Source: Sphingorhabdus sp. YGSMI21
GTDB taxonomy: Bacteria; Pseudomonadota; Alphaproteobacteria; Sphingomonadales; Sphingomonadaceae
Assembly (NCBI RefSeq): GCF_002776575.1
Contig: NZ_CP022548.1
Location: forward strand, 821,001 to 885,000
Length of the DNA stretch: 64,000 bases
Direction: 5' to 3'
Shown here: positions 1 to 8,257 of the stretch, in pieces
Layout: every line of letters starts with the position of its first letter
How positions within the stretch are numbered: the first letter of the stretch is position 1
The notes under the pieces: generated by a model
Told to the model about the DNA's origin: nothing
The model's input: the letters and a program-made list of their open reading frames with translations, nothing else
Databases searched by the model: none
Position numbers and translations under genes: made by a program

Positions 1-786
1 GTGCAGAAATATCTCCAGGTCATCGGCTCCAAATTGTCGGTATCCCGCGACATCCGCGCCACCGACGAATTTGATATCATCCTGTCCTATCGCCGCGCCG
101 AAACCGGAGAGGTCGAAGTTGGCGACCTGATTTACGCCGGCCTCGATCGCGGCGGCAAGCCGCAGGCGCAGATGCTGAAATGGCAGAGCGGCGGCCGGAC
201 CAACTGGTTCGAAGCTTCGGGTGTTGGCCAGTCCAGCGGCGAACTGGCCCGGCCGACCAACGGACGGATCACCTCCGGCTACGGCATGCGCCGCCATCCG
301 ATCCTGCGCTACAAGCGTATGCACAGCGGACTGGATTTCGGTGGCGGCTATGGCGCCCCCATTTATGCCGTGACCGACGGCACCGTCACCTATGCCGGAC
401 GCAAGGGCGGCTTTGGCAATTATGTCAAGCTGCGGCACAGTGGCGGCCTGGCTTCCGGCTATGCCCATATGAGCCGCATTGCGGTGAGCAACGGGCGGCA
501 AGTCCGCCGGGGCCAGATCATCGGCTATATCGGCTCGACCGGCCTGTCGACGGGCCCGCATCTTCATTATGAACTTTATCGCGGCGGACGTGCCATCAAT
601 CCACAGTCGGTCAAATTTGTCGAACGCGCGCAGCTGGGCGGACGCGAACTGCGCCGTTTCAAGGGCGAGTTGCAGAAGCTGCAGCAAGTGGCACCGGGCG
701 CGGCCCTCGCGCCGCTGAAAAGCGCTTCGGTACAAAGCGAACCGGAACGCGAGATCAACCGGCTGAACAAACCCCTGAAAAGCTAG
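1..786 (+). CDS. M23 family metallopeptidase (LytM-type endopeptidase), 5' end outside window
   Basis: The frame is open from base 1, so the true start probably lies upstream and only the C-terminal 261 residues are seen. Family members cleave peptide cross-links of peptidoglycan in the periplasm. Visible residues 1-60 look like the substrate-occluding/OapA-type domain that precedes the peptidase in Csd3-like proteins. The M23 fold follows at about 85-195. It shows the HxxxD metal-ligand pair (HSGLD, H108 and D112), the YAH histidine (H156) and the HLHYE motif (H187, H189), so the zinc site is complete and the enzyme should be active. The tail of about 65 residues is basic and polar without a domain. 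Next gene on the same strand is hemB, 70 bases away, with no functional link. Family call is firm; exact cell-wall substrate is not known. Confidence 0.9.
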   Translation: MQKYLQVIGSKLSVSRDIRATDEFDIILSYRRAETGEVEVGDLIYAGLDRGGKPQAQMLKWQSGGRTNWFEASGVGQSSGELARPTNGRITSGYGMRRHPILRYKRMHSGLDFGGGYGAPIYAVTDGTVTYAGRKGGFGNYVKLRHSGGLASGYAHMSRIAVSNGRQVRRGQIIGYIGSTGLSTGPHLHYELYRGGRAINPQSVKFVERAQLGGRELRRFKGELQKLQQVAPGAALAPLKSASVQSEPEREINRLNKPLKS

Positions 787-856
787 GCCGGCTCTGCCGC
801 AGCAAAGTTTTTACAGAAGAGTTGAGCAGCGCTTCCGGCTCGGCTAAGCCTTTCCC

Positions 857-1858
857 ATGTCACAGCCAGCCTCTTTCCCGCACAGCCGATTGCGCCGCAC
901 GCGCACCCACTCCTGGAGCCGGGATATGGTCCGGGAGACGCGCCTGACGCCCTCCGATCTGATCTGGCCACTGTTCATCACCGGCGGAGAGGGCGTGGAA
1001 GAACCGATCGCCGCGCTGCCCGGCGTCTCGCGCTGGTCGGTCGACGGAATCGTCGAACGGGCAAGGGAAGCGCGCGATCTTGGCATTCCCTGTCTTGCCC
1101 TGTTTCCCAACACGCCGGCGGATAAACGCAGCGATGACGGCAAGGAAGCGCTCAATCCGGACAATCTGATGTGCCGCGCCACCAGGGCGGTGAAGGATGC
1201 GCTGGGCAACGATATCGGAATTCTGACCGATGTTGCGCTCGACCCCTATACCAGCCACGGCCAGGACGGGCTGATCGACGACAATGGCTATGTCGAGAAT
1301 GACCGCACGCTCGACATGCTGACCAAGCAGGCGCTGAACCAGGCCAATGCCGGCGCGGACATTATCGCGCCATCGGACATGATGGACGGCCGGGTCGGTG
1401 CAATCCGCAATGTGCTGGAACTCGCACATCATCACAATGTCCAGATCATGGCCTATTCGGCCAAATATGCCAGCGCCTTTTACGGCCCGTTCCGCGACGC
1501 GGTGGGTTCGGGTGGGCTGCTCAAGGGCGACAAGAAAACCTACCAGATGGATCCGGCCAACAGCGACGAGGCAATTCGCGAAATCGCCTTTGATATCGCC
1601 GAGGGCGCCGACAGCATCATGGTCAAGCCGGGCCTTGCCTATCTCGACATCATCTATCGCGCCAAGTCAAAATTCAACGTGCCGGTCTTCGCCTATCAGG
1701 TGTCCGGCGAATATGCGCTGATCAAGGTCGGCGCCGAAGCCGGCGTCGGCGACCATGACGCGCTGATGATGGAGAAGCTGCTCGCGTTCAAGCGGGCCGG
1801 ATGCTCGGGCATACTCACCTATTTCGCCGCCGATGCGGCGCGTTTGCTGAATGGCTGA
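857..1858 (+). CDS. hemB: Delta-aminolevulinic acid dehydratase (porphobilinogen synthase)
   Basis: This cytosolic enzyme condenses two 5-aminolevulinate molecules into porphobilinogen, the second step of haem synthesis. At 333 residues it has the usual length. Both active-site lysines are visible: K203 in YSAKYASAFYG and the Schiff-base K257 in MVKPGLAYLD. In the metal-binding loop the sequence is DVALDPYTSHGQDG, where zinc-type enzymes have cysteines. This is the Asp/Ala version found in Mg-dependent bacterial enzymes, so zinc is probably not used at this site. The ATG at 857 has no obvious ribosome binding site and is chosen because the family N-terminus fits. The 3' end overlaps the start of the following acetyltransferase by 8 bases, suggesting co-translation. 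Confidence 0.97.
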   Translation: MSQPASFPHSRLRRTRTHSWSRDMVRETRLTPSDLIWPLFITGGEGVEEPIAALPGVSRWSVDGIVERAREARDLGIPCLALFPNTPADKRSDDGKEALNPDNLMCRATRAVKDALGNDIGILTDVALDPYTSHGQDGLIDDNGYVENDRTLDMLTKQALNQANAGADIIAPSDMMDGRVGAIRNVLELAHHHNVQIMAYSAKYASAFYGPFRDAVGSGGLLKGDKKTYQMDPANSDEAIREIAFDIAEGADSIMVKPGLAYLDIIYRAKSKFNVPVFAYQVSGEYALIKVGAEAGVGDHDALMMEKLLAFKRAGCSGILTYFAADAARLLNG

Positions 1859-2420
1859 GAAAACCGGCGATATTGTCCTGGAAACCGAGCGGCTGATCCT
1901 GCGCAAATGGCGCGCGAGCGATATCGAGCCGTTCATGGAGCATCTCAACACCCGCAATGTCATGCGCTGGCTGGGCGGGGTGCAGAGCCGCGAGAAATTC
2001 GACGCCGCGATGCAGCGGCTGGAAGGCTATGACCGCGACTTCGGCCACACATTCTGGATCGTCGAGCGCAAGTCCGACGGAGAAATCCTCGGCTTTTGCG
2101 GCCTCAAGAGGGTCAACGCACCGCAACCCAAGCTGACCGGCGCCCATGAAATCGGCTGGCGTCTGCGCGAGGATGCCTGGGGCAAAGGCTATGCGCGCGA
2201 AGCCGCAACGGCCTGTCTGGACGCTGCCTTCAGCCGCTGGAACGCCCCTTATGTCGTTGCCCTGACGGTCGCCGGCAACGAGCCGAGCTGGGGCTTGATG
2301 AAACGCCTCGGCATGACCCACCGTCCAGAACTGGATTTTCACGATCCCGATTATGGCGAAGACCTGAACCCGACCATTGTCTACAAAATCGAAGCCGAAG
2401 ACTGGAGCTCCAACGCATGA
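1851..2420 (+). CDS. GNAT family N-acetyltransferase (RimJ/RimL-like)
   Basis: This 189-residue protein has the RimJ/RimL type GNAT fold. It opens with the typical ETERLILRKW strand (about residues 9-18) and carries the acetyl-CoA binding segment GWRLREDAWGKGYAREA, followed by the helix that packs on the cofactor. Such enzymes transfer acetyl from acetyl-CoA to an amino group of a protein N-terminus, a small molecule or an antibiotic; the substrate cannot be read from sequence. The start lies inside the end of hemB and its own stop overlaps the carbonic anhydrase start by 4 bases (ATGA). The three genes therefore look like one translationally coupled unit. A functional link to haem synthesis is not evident. 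Confidence 0.85.
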   Translation: MAEKTGDIVLETERLILRKWRASDIEPFMEHLNTRNVMRWLGGVQSREKFDAAMQRLEGYDRDFGHTFWIVERKSDGEILGFCGLKRVNAPQPKLTGAHEIGWRLREDAWGKGYAREAATACLDAAFSRWNAPYVVALTVAGNEPSWGLMKRLGMTHRPELDFHDPDYGEDLNPTIVYKIEAEDWSSNA

Positions 2421-2968
2421 CCCAAGCCCTCATTCTGCCGTTCAACGGCAAAAGCCCGAAAATCCATTCCAGCGCCTTTATCGCGCCGGGCTGCAAGATC
2501 ATCGGCGATGTCGAAATCGGGCCCGAATCGAGCGTCTGGTATAATTGCGTGATTCGCGCTGACGTGAATTTCATCCGGATCGGCGCGCGCAGCAATATCC
2601 AGGACGGCACCACCATCCATTGCGACAGCGCCACGCCGGCGACGCCCAACGGCAATCCGACGATCATCGGTGATGATGTTCTGGTCGGCCATATGGTGAT
2701 GCTGCACGGTGCGACGCTGGAAGATCGCGCCTTTGTCGGCCTGAGCACGACGGTGATGGACGGCTGCGTGATCGAGGGCGACGCTATGCTCGCCGCCGGT
2801 GCGACGCTGACCCCGAACAAGCGAATCCCCTCGGGACAGCTCTGGGCCGGATCGCCCGCAAAATATATGCGCGACCTGACCGAACCGGCGATTGCCGGCA
2901 TGCGGATGGGCGTCGCCCATTATGTGGAAAATGCCAAAGCGCACAAGGCCGCGATCGACGCGCTGTAG
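2417..2968 (+). CDS. Gamma-class carbonic anhydrase family protein
   Basis: This 183-residue protein consists of left-handed beta-helix (hexapeptide repeat) turns, seen as recurrent I/V-G/D-x-x-x patterns over residues 20-150. It is closest to the YrdA/PaaY/CaiE group of gamma-carbonic anhydrases, which act as trimers. Candidate metal-ligand histidines are in TTIHCDS and GHMVMLHG, matching the three-histidine layout of the family. Reversible CO2 hydration is the family activity, but many members have no proven substrate. Its start overlaps the upstream acetyltransferase stop by 4 bases. A clear gap follows before the next gene. Confidence 0.88.
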   Translation: MTQALILPFNGKSPKIHSSAFIAPGCKIIGDVEIGPESSVWYNCVIRADVNFIRIGARSNIQDGTTIHCDSATPATPNGNPTIIGDDVLVGHMVMLHGATLEDRAFVGLSTTVMDGCVIEGDAMLAAGATLTPNKRIPSGQLWAGSPAKYMRDLTEPAIAGMRMGVAHYVENAKAHKAAIDAL

Positions 2969-3027
2969 CTTATGGATTTTTTATGCTAACGCCCTGACCG
3001 GGTCGCTGTTCTTCAGGAGACGGCGAG

Positions 3028-4089
3028 ATGACGGAAGCAATTGACGCAAGCAAGGTAGAGCAGCTGGCAGGCAAGGTCATCGGGGATGTTGCCGGCGCGA
3101 TGGCCGTTTTCATGTCCTATCTCGGCGATCAGGCGGGCGTCTATGCCGCCATGGACGGGGCCGGAGCGCTGTCAGTCGACGCGCTGGCCGAGAAAACCGG
3201 ACTGAACCCGAAATATCTGCTGCAGTGGCTCGGCTCCAACGCCGCCGCCGGCTATGTCACGCACCATCCCGACGGCGATCTCTTTTCCCTGAGCCCCGAA
3301 CAGGCGCTGGTCCTTTCCCGCGAAGGCCAGCCGGCCTGCATGCAGGGCTTTTTCCAGAGCGTCATATCCCAGTTCGAAACCCAGGCCGAAGCGGTGGAAA
3401 CCTTCCGGTCCGGCAAGGGCAGGCCCTGGGGCGACCATTCGACTTGCTGCTTCTGCGGCACCGACCGCTTCTTCCGGCCCGGCTACGAGGCCTGTCTGAT
3501 CGATCAATGGATTCCCGCGCTGGACGGCGTCGAAGCGAAACTCAAGGCCGGGGCCAAGGTCGCCGACATCGCCTGCGGCCACGGCTCCTCCACCGTATTG
3601 ATGGCAAAAGCCTATCCCGACTCGACAATTCACGGAATCGACTTTCACGAACCGTCGATTATCGAGGCGCGCGCCAAGGCCGCTGCGGCGGGCGTGACCA
3701 ATGTCGAATTCCAGGTCGCCTCGGCCCAGGATTTCCGCGGCGAGGATTTCGACTTCGTCTGCATTTTCGATGCGCTGCACGACATGGGGGATCCGGTCGG
3801 CGCCGCCGCGCATATCCGCAAGGCCTTGCGTCCGGACGGCAGCTTCATGCTGGTCGAACCGCTCGCCGGGGACAATATGGCAGACAATCTCCACCCCCTC
3901 GGCCAGATCTTCTACGCCTTTTCGACCACCATCTGCACACCCGCCTCGCTGGCGCAGGATGTTGGCCTCGGCCTCGGCGCACAGGCGGGCCAAAAGCGGC
4001 TGACCGAAGTGCTCAATCAGGCCGGTTTCTCGAACGTCAGGCGCGCGACGGAAACGCCGACCAATATGGTGCTTGAAGTAACCGGCTGA
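3028..4089 (+). CDS. SAM-dependent methyltransferase with N-terminal dimerisation winged helix
   Basis: This 353-residue protein has a winged-helix dimerisation region at about 30-110, as in plant-type and Rv2258c-like methyltransferases. A class I methyltransferase domain follows from about 165. Motif I is VADIACGHGSS, followed by an acidic residue at the end of strand 2 (HGIDFHEP) and FVCIFDALHDMGDP as the motif IV region. An unusual cysteine cluster (STCCFCGTDRFF, about residues 135-146) sits just before the catalytic domain. A good Shine-Dalgarno (AGGAG, 3016-3020) precedes the ATG. The substrate is unknown; a small molecule is more likely than protein or RNA given the domain pair. It stands alone between the hemB unit and a convergent lipoprotein gene. 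Confidence 0.85.
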   Translation: MTEAIDASKVEQLAGKVIGDVAGAMAVFMSYLGDQAGVYAAMDGAGALSVDALAEKTGLNPKYLLQWLGSNAAAGYVTHHPDGDLFSLSPEQALVLSREGQPACMQGFFQSVISQFETQAEAVETFRSGKGRPWGDHSTCCFCGTDRFFRPGYEACLIDQWIPALDGVEAKLKAGAKVADIACGHGSSTVLMAKAYPDSTIHGIDFHEPSIIEARAKAAAAGVTNVEFQVASAQDFRGEDFDFVCIFDALHDMGDPVGAAAHIRKALRPDGSFMLVEPLAGDNMADNLHPLGQIFYAFSTTICTPASLAQDVGLGLGAQAGQKRLTEVLNQAGFSNVRRATETPTNMVLEVTG

Positions 4090-4117
4090 ACCGGGAGGAA
4101 TGGCCGGCCGCCGCGAA

Positions 4118-4633
4118 TCAGCGCAGCCGGTTCTTCATCGCCTCGATATCGGCCTGCTGCCGGTCGACCTGGGCCTGCACCAGGTCACGCTGCGCGCTGA
4201 TAATGGCGGTCCCGCCCGATTCGTCCGCGGCGGTCTCGCGCTCGAGCTGCTCCCGGTAAAGCGCATCGATATCGGCCAGCGCCTCGACCGACGGGCTGCG
4301 CTCTATCTCCAGCGCGGCCAGTTCCATATGCGCGACCACCCAGGCCTCGCTGGATTCCGCCGCACCGCGCGCCGCATCGACTCGGCTTTTGACGGCCGGC
4401 AGTCGGACCTGAAAACGATCATGCGCTGCTCGACTTTGCGCGATGGCTGCGTCCAGCTTGATCTGCTGATCGGCTGAAAGAGAGGAAATCGCGGTAGCAG
4501 GGGCTGCCGCTGCGTCCATGGTTGCCCCGTCTTCATAGGGTCGCTTCTGAAGCGACGGAAAATCGCCCTCCTGCATTGCGCAACCGGACAGCGTTACCGT
4601 GATAATTGTCACCAAAGCTGGGAGTTTTTTCAT
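4118..4633 (-). CDS. Putative lipoprotein of unknown function
   Basis: The 171-residue product begins with a lipoprotein signal (charged MKK, hydrophobic core, lipobox LSGC with the cysteine at residue 18), so it should be exported and lipid-anchored. The mature part is Ala/Glu/Gln-rich and predicted helical, ending in a heptad-like coiled coil (about 125-171). No catalytic motif or known domain is recognised. It is convergent with the upstream methyltransferase and divergent from the rplU promoter region. A structural or periplasmic-scaffold role is possible from the coiled coil, but this is only inference. Confidence 0.7.
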   Translation of the reverse strand: MKKLPALVTIITVTLSGCAMQEGDFPSLQKRPYEDGATMDAAAAPATAISSLSADQQIKLDAAIAQSRAAHDRFQVRLPAVKSRVDAARGAAESSEAWVVAHMELAALEIERSPSVEALADIDALYREQLERETAADESGGTAIISAQRDLVQAQVDRQQADIEAMKNRLR

Positions 4634-4739
4634 TGCTCTGTCTTTACGAGAGGCTTATCCGCTCTGCAACGGCGAATCTCCGGCCAGGAAGCGGAGTGGT
4701 GCCGGGTCGCCCTGAATAGCCAAAATCGCCTTAAGCCGG

Positions 4740-4768
4740 TTGACAGTGCCGGTCCCATCGGTTAGCTG
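4740..4768 (+). promoter_or_regulatory. Candidate sigma-70-type promoter of rplU-rpmA
   Basis: A perfect -35 hexamer TTGACA (4740-4745) is followed by a 17-base spacer and a weak -10, TAGCTG (4763-4768). It lies 82 bases before the rplU start, in a 217-base intergenic region with no other gene. The spacing is ideal; the -10 matches consensus only partly. Confidence 0.5.
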
Positions 4769-4850
4769 CCCACTCTTTCCAGCGTGAGCCGAAAGACTCG
4801 CGTTGACGGGCTTGTGCGCTGGAACCATAAATTTGAAACGGAAAATAGCC

Positions 4851-5375
4851 ATGTTCGCAATTGTGCGCACCGGCGGCAAACAATATCGGGTTGCCGCAGG
4901 AGATATTATCGCAGTCGAAAAACTAGCTGGTGAAGCTGGTGATTCGGTAACCCTCGACGACGTTCTGCTTGCCGGTGACGGTGGCGACATCAAGGACGTG
5001 AAGGGTCTGACCGTTGCGGCCGAGATCATCGCCCAGGAAAAAGGCGAGAAGGTCATCATCTTCAAAAAGCGCCGCCGGCATAATTATCGCCGCAAAAACG
5101 GCCATCGCCAGCAGCATACGGTTCTGAAGATCAGCGCCATCGGCTCTGAAAAAGCTCCGAAGAAGGCTGCTCCCAAGAAGGAAGCTGCGCCTGCCGAAGA
5201 CAAGCCAGCGGCGAAAGCCAAGGCTGCTCCGGCTGCGGAAGCCAAGGCTGAACCAGCCAAGAAGGCACCAGCGAAAAAGGCTGCTGCCAAGACCGAAACC
5301 AAAGCAGCTGCGGCCAAGAAGGCTCCAGCGAAGAAGCCAGCAGCCAAAAAGCCGGCTGCGAAGAAAGAGGACTAA
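4851..5375 (+). CDS. rplU: 50S ribosomal protein L21 with long Ala/Lys-rich C-terminal tail
   Basis: The start [14 protein letters not shown] at 4851 is the canonical L21 N-terminus; upstream in-frame codons encode nothing L21-like and are left out. Residues 1-103 form the ribosomal protein, ending with the basic [17 protein letters not shown] segment that contacts 23S rRNA. About 70 further residues are almost only Ala, Lys, Pro and Glu, with repeated AAKK/APAKK units, giving 174 residues against about 103 in most bacteria. Such tails are common on L21 of sphingomonads and relatives and resemble histone H1 tails; their role is unclear. The gene is followed after 3 bases by rpmA, the standard rplU-rpmA pair. 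Confidence 0.97.
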   Translation: MFAIVRTGGKQYRVAAGDIIAVEKLAGEAGDSVTLDDVLLAGDGGDIKDVKGLTVAAEIIAQEKGEKVIIFKKRRRHNYRRKNGHRQQHTVLKISAIGSEKAPKKAAPKKEAAPAEDKPAAKAKAAPAAEAKAEPAKKAPAKKAAAKTETKAAAAKKAPAKKPAAKKPAAKKED

Positions 5376-5378
5376 ACC

Positions 5379-5648
5379 ATGGCACATAAAAAAGCAGGTG
5401 GTTCATCCCGCAACGGTCGCGACTCCGAAGGTCGTCGCCTGGGCGTCAAGAAATTTGGCAGCGAAGCCGTTGTCGCCGGTAACATCATCATCCGCCAGCG
5501 CGGCACGAAGACCCATGCGGGTCGCAATGTCGGCATGGGCAAGGACCACACATTGTTCGCGCTCATTGATGGCAAGGTGGAATTCCACAAAGGCAAGCTC
5601 GGTCGCAAATATGTGTCCGTCGATGCCATGGCTGAAGCCGCAGAATAA
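5379..5648 (+). CDS. rpmA: 50S ribosomal protein L27
   Basis: The 89-residue product starts [18 protein letters not shown], the conserved N-terminus of L27 that reaches the peptidyl-transferase centre. There is no N-terminal extension of the kind processed in Firmicutes. Length and the [12 protein letters not shown] C-terminus are normal. It is transcribed directly after rplU and ends before a strong terminator at 5718. Confidence 0.98.
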   Translation: MAHKKAGGSSRNGRDSEGRRLGVKKFGSEAVVAGNIIIRQRGTKTHAGRNVGMGKDHTLFALIDGKVEFHKGKLGRKYVSVDAMAEAAE

Positions 5649-5717
5649 CCGGATAATCAATAAAGGGTTATCCACCAGAGGGATGACCCGGCAGGTTCTA
5701 CGGAACCGGCAATTTCA

Positions 5718-5745
5718 GGGAGAGGGTCATCCTCTCCCTTTTTTT
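5718..5745 (+). terminator. Rho-independent terminator of rplU-rpmA
   Basis: The 8-base perfect stem GGGAGAGG (5718-5725) and CCTCTCCC (5731-5738) encloses a five-base loop and is followed by seven T residues (5739-5745). It lies 70 bases after the rpmA stop and has no overlap with the next gene. Confidence 0.9.
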
Positions 5746-5845
5746 ATGTCTCCCTGTCATAGCGTCACGATCTTGTAACGGGTCCGCTCTAGCGGAAACA
5801 TCATTCAGGTCGGGGGCGCCGCGAATATGATGATGGAGAGTCCCG

Positions 5846-6400
5846 ATGTTTGCCATAACACCAAGATTGCTTTTAAGGCCCGGCTGGCCCGAGGACCGGG
5901 GCAGCCTGTTTGCCGCGATCAACGATGAAACGGTGATCCGCAATCTGGCCAGCGCCCCCTGGCCTTACCGGCCTGACGATGCCGAGCATTTTCTGGCGAC
6001 GCCCCGCCCCGCGACCCATCCCAATTTCCTGATCTTCAGCCGCAACGGCCAGCCACCGGTCCTGCTGGGCAGCATCGGGTTTGGCGACAAGGAAGAAGGA
6101 CATCTCGAGCTGGGCTACTGGATTGCCCGTGACCACTGGGGCCGCGGGTATGCAACCGAGGCCGGCCGCGCGGTCCTCGATATCGCCAGAGCGCTTGGCC
6201 ATCCGGAAATCCGGGCCGAGCATTTCGCCGACAATCCGGCTTCGGGAAAGGTGCTTAGAAAACTGGGCTTCAGGCCGACCGGCCACTCGGTTCCGCGCTA
6301 TTCAAAAGGCAGGGCACGGAAAGCAGATGCAATCCAGTTCACCCTGTCGCTTTCGGACGATGATTCGGCGGTGGATGCGATGCGAAATATCGCCGCCTGA
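5846..6400 (+). CDS. GNAT family N-acetyltransferase
   Basis: This 184-residue protein is RimJ-like. It opens with TPRLLLRPGWPEDRGSL, contains the acetyl-CoA loop seen in GYWIARDHWGRGYATEAG (about residues 90-107), and has the downstream ADNPASGKVLRKLGF helix typical of the family. It is a second GNAT in the window and is clearly distinct from the one at 1851. The start has a good Shine-Dalgarno (GGAG, 7 bases upstream). Substrate unknown. It is convergent with the PF10118 gene, 7 bases between stops. Confidence 0.85.
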   Translation: MFAITPRLLLRPGWPEDRGSLFAAINDETVIRNLASAPWPYRPDDAEHFLATPRPATHPNFLIFSRNGQPPVLLGSIGFGDKEEGHLELGYWIARDHWGRGYATEAGRAVLDIARALGHPEIRAEHFADNPASGKVLRKLGFRPTGHSVPRYSKGRARKADAIQFTLSLSDDDSAVDAMRNIAA

Positions 6401-6407
6401 AGAAACG

Positions 6408-7370
6408 TCAGGCGACTTTCTTCAACGGACCTGCGCTGCGACGGCCAGCGATCGGTGTAACCTTCGCGCTGTCTGCCGCTTCATCCATGACAGCGGCTTC
6501 ATATTCGCTCTCGGCAAGCTTGATAAGCGGACGATCATCAATGTCCCAGGGGTGAAAACCCGGTTTGAAAAAGGCCAGAAGCGGTCGCAGGGTCCGGCGG
6601 AAAGGCGCCTTGCCGACCAGCGCATAATGGGCGAGACCATAGTAGGCGCGCAGCCCGGTAATACCGTCCTGGCGAAGCAGTTCCAGAATGCCCCTGGTGC
6701 GGTTCTTGGCAAAGCCGAAGGAAATTCGGGCCATGAAGCTGCAGCGGACAAGCCAGCATTTCAGCGGATTCCAGTCCCTGGTCATATGCAACCAGGTGTC
6801 ATAGGCCACGCCCTTATGCTCGATTTCTTCCGAAGCATGCCATAGCCAGAGATTGCGTTGATCTTCGTCGGCATCTTTCAGATGTGCAGGATTGCCGATC
6901 ACCTCGGCCGCGAGGATTGCGGTGATATGTTCAATACACATGGTCGCCACGAGCTGGTCATGGTCCGGCTTGGCCCGTATCGTTGTCACCACGCGGGAAA
7001 TCGCTTCCTCGAGCAGCGTGATATCGAAATCACAGTCTTTCAGATGCTCGTTGAAACTGTGATGCTCCCGGCTGTGAATCGCTTCCTGCTGGATGAAGGC
7101 GCGGATTTCACCGCGCAGCTTGGGCGGCACGTGCTTGATGAATTTCTTGAGCGAATCGATGAAAAACAGCTCTCCTTCGGGAAAGGTCACGGAAAGCGCG
7201 TTGAAAAAGGCGGAGGCAAAGGGGTCACCGCCGACCCAGCGACGCCGGTTGATCTCGGCGCTGGCGAGGTTGAGATTGCGGGGTTGAATATGAAGGTCTG
7301 CGGGTGTCGCGCTTTTGTTTCGCGCGGTGAAGTTGGTCGCTGAATCAGCAATAGTCGGAGCAATGTCCAT
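6408..7370 (-). CDS. PF10118-family 'metal-dependent hydrolase', predicted ferritin-like diiron protein (paralogue 1)
   Basis: The 320-residue product belongs to the family annotated as predicted metal-dependent hydrolase (COG3687). The start at 7370 (MDIAPTIAD) is chosen because GGAGG lies 12 bases upstream; a longer frame adds residues without such a site. The conserved residues follow the order E (GELFF, about 67), ExxH (QQEAIH, E96/H99), E (CIEH, E147), ExxH (EEIEH, E182/H185). That is the ligand pattern of four-helix ferritin-like diiron carboxylates, so an oxidase, desaturase-like or oxygenase role is as likely as hydrolysis. This reinterpretation is inference. A close paralogue with the same residues lies at 14120. 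No substrate can be named. Confidence 0.75.
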   Translation of the reverse strand: MDIAPTIADSATNFTARNKSATPADLHIQPRNLNLASAEINRRRWVGGDPFASAFFNALSVTFPEGELFFIDSLKKFIKHVPPKLRGEIRAFIQQEAIHSREHHSFNEHLKDCDFDITLLEEAISRVVTTIRAKPDHDQLVATMCIEHITAILAAEVIGNPAHLKDADEDQRNLWLWHASEEIEHKGVAYDTWLHMTRDWNPLKCWLVRCSFMARISFGFAKNRTRGILELLRQDGITGLRAYYGLAHYALVGKAPFRRTLRPLLAFFKPGFHPWDIDDRPLIKLAESEYEAAVMDEAADSAKVTPIAGRRSAGPLKKVA

Positions 7371-7456
7371 ATTATCTTTGAACCTCCCAGTTCGATTCTT
7401 TTCGGCGCCACCCGATTTTTGGTTAAGCGTCAATTAGACAAGGAAGGTTAAGGTTC

Positions 7457-7472
7457 GGCATCGCAAGATGCC
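7457..7472. other. Short perfect hairpin in the trmB / PF10118 intergenic region
   Basis: GGCATC (7457-7462) and GATGCC (7467-7472) pair perfectly around a GCAA tetraloop. It sits in the 191-base spacer between the PF10118 start (7370) and the trmB stop (7562). No T tract follows on either strand, so it is not a typical terminator. On the minus strand it would be in the leader of the PF10118 gene or 3' of trmB. The rest of the spacer shows nothing recognisable. Confidence 0.35.
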
Positions 7473-7561
7473 TAACAGCCATAGTTAAAAATCCGTTATT
7501 GCGCCCCGGACCGGCGGAAGCCGGGCAAGTCGCATCATGAACAGCTTTGCGCTTTTTTGGT

Positions 7562-8257
7562 TTATTTGCGCCGGTAGCGGAAATACCAGACATCATGACC
7601 CTGACGGCGCGCCTTGGTTTCATAGCGCGTCTCCGGCCAGCCACCGGGACGGATCATCCAGTCTTTCGGGCTTTCGCACAGCCAGTCAAATTCATCGCGC
7701 TGGTTCATGATCATGCAGGCCCATTCCAGATAGACCGGATGATCGGTGCCGAACCGGAATTCGCCGCCGGGTTTCAGCTTTGCCGCGATCAGGTCGACCG
7801 GACCGTGGTTCATGAAGCGGCGCTTGGCATGGCGCGCCTTTGGCCAGGGATCGGGGTGCAGCAGATAGACAAAGCTCAGCGCGCCGCCGGGAATCCGTTC
7901 GAGCACATCCAGCGCATTGCCCATATGCAGCCGGACATTGGCCAGATGGCCGTCGCGGACATGCTGCAGCGCGCCGACCACGCCGTTGAGATAGGGTTCG
8001 CAACCGATGAAACCATGATCCGGCAGCATGTCGGCGCGCGCCGCGAGATGCTCGCCCGCTCCGAAGCCGATTTCGAAATGCAGCGGCCGGTCGGTGCCGA
8101 ACAGCGACGCCGAGCTGACCGGTCCCTCGGTGGGCACAGCAATTTGCGGCAGCAGCTTCTCGACCAGCTCTACCTGCTGGTCGCGCAGGGCATGGCCTTG
8201 CCGACGGCCGTAGAGCTGGCGGATGGTTGTGGGGTCGCCATCTTTAGATTTTGTCAT
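7562..8257 (-). CDS. trmB: tRNA (guanine-N7-)-methyltransferase
   Basis: This enzyme makes m7G at position 46 of the tRNA variable loop using S-adenosylmethionine. The 231-residue protein shows the SAM-binding EIGFGAGEHL (motif I), GCEPY at the end of strand 2, the family signature PDPWPKARHAKRRF, and the C-terminal GTDHPVYLEWA segment. Its N-terminus includes the usual basic stretch for tRNA contact (YGRRQGHALR). The start overlaps the stop of the upstream secreted-protein gene by 4 bases, so the two are probably translated together despite no evident functional link. Confidence 0.95.
   Translation of the reverse strand: MTKSKDGDPTTIRQLYGRRQGHALRDQQVELVEKLLPQIAVPTEGPVSSASLFGTDRPLHFEIGFGAGEHLAARADMLPDHGFIGCEPYLNGVVGALQHVRDGHLANVRLHMGNALDVLERIPGGALSFVYLLHPDPWPKARHAKRRFMNHGPVDLIAAKLKPGGEFRFGTDHPVYLEWACMIMNQRDEFDWLCESPKDWMIRPGGWPETRYETKARRQGHDVWYFRYRRK

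Noticed and set aside
787..856. Regulatory RNA before hemB
   Set aside because: The spacer shows no stable hairpin or conserved motif.
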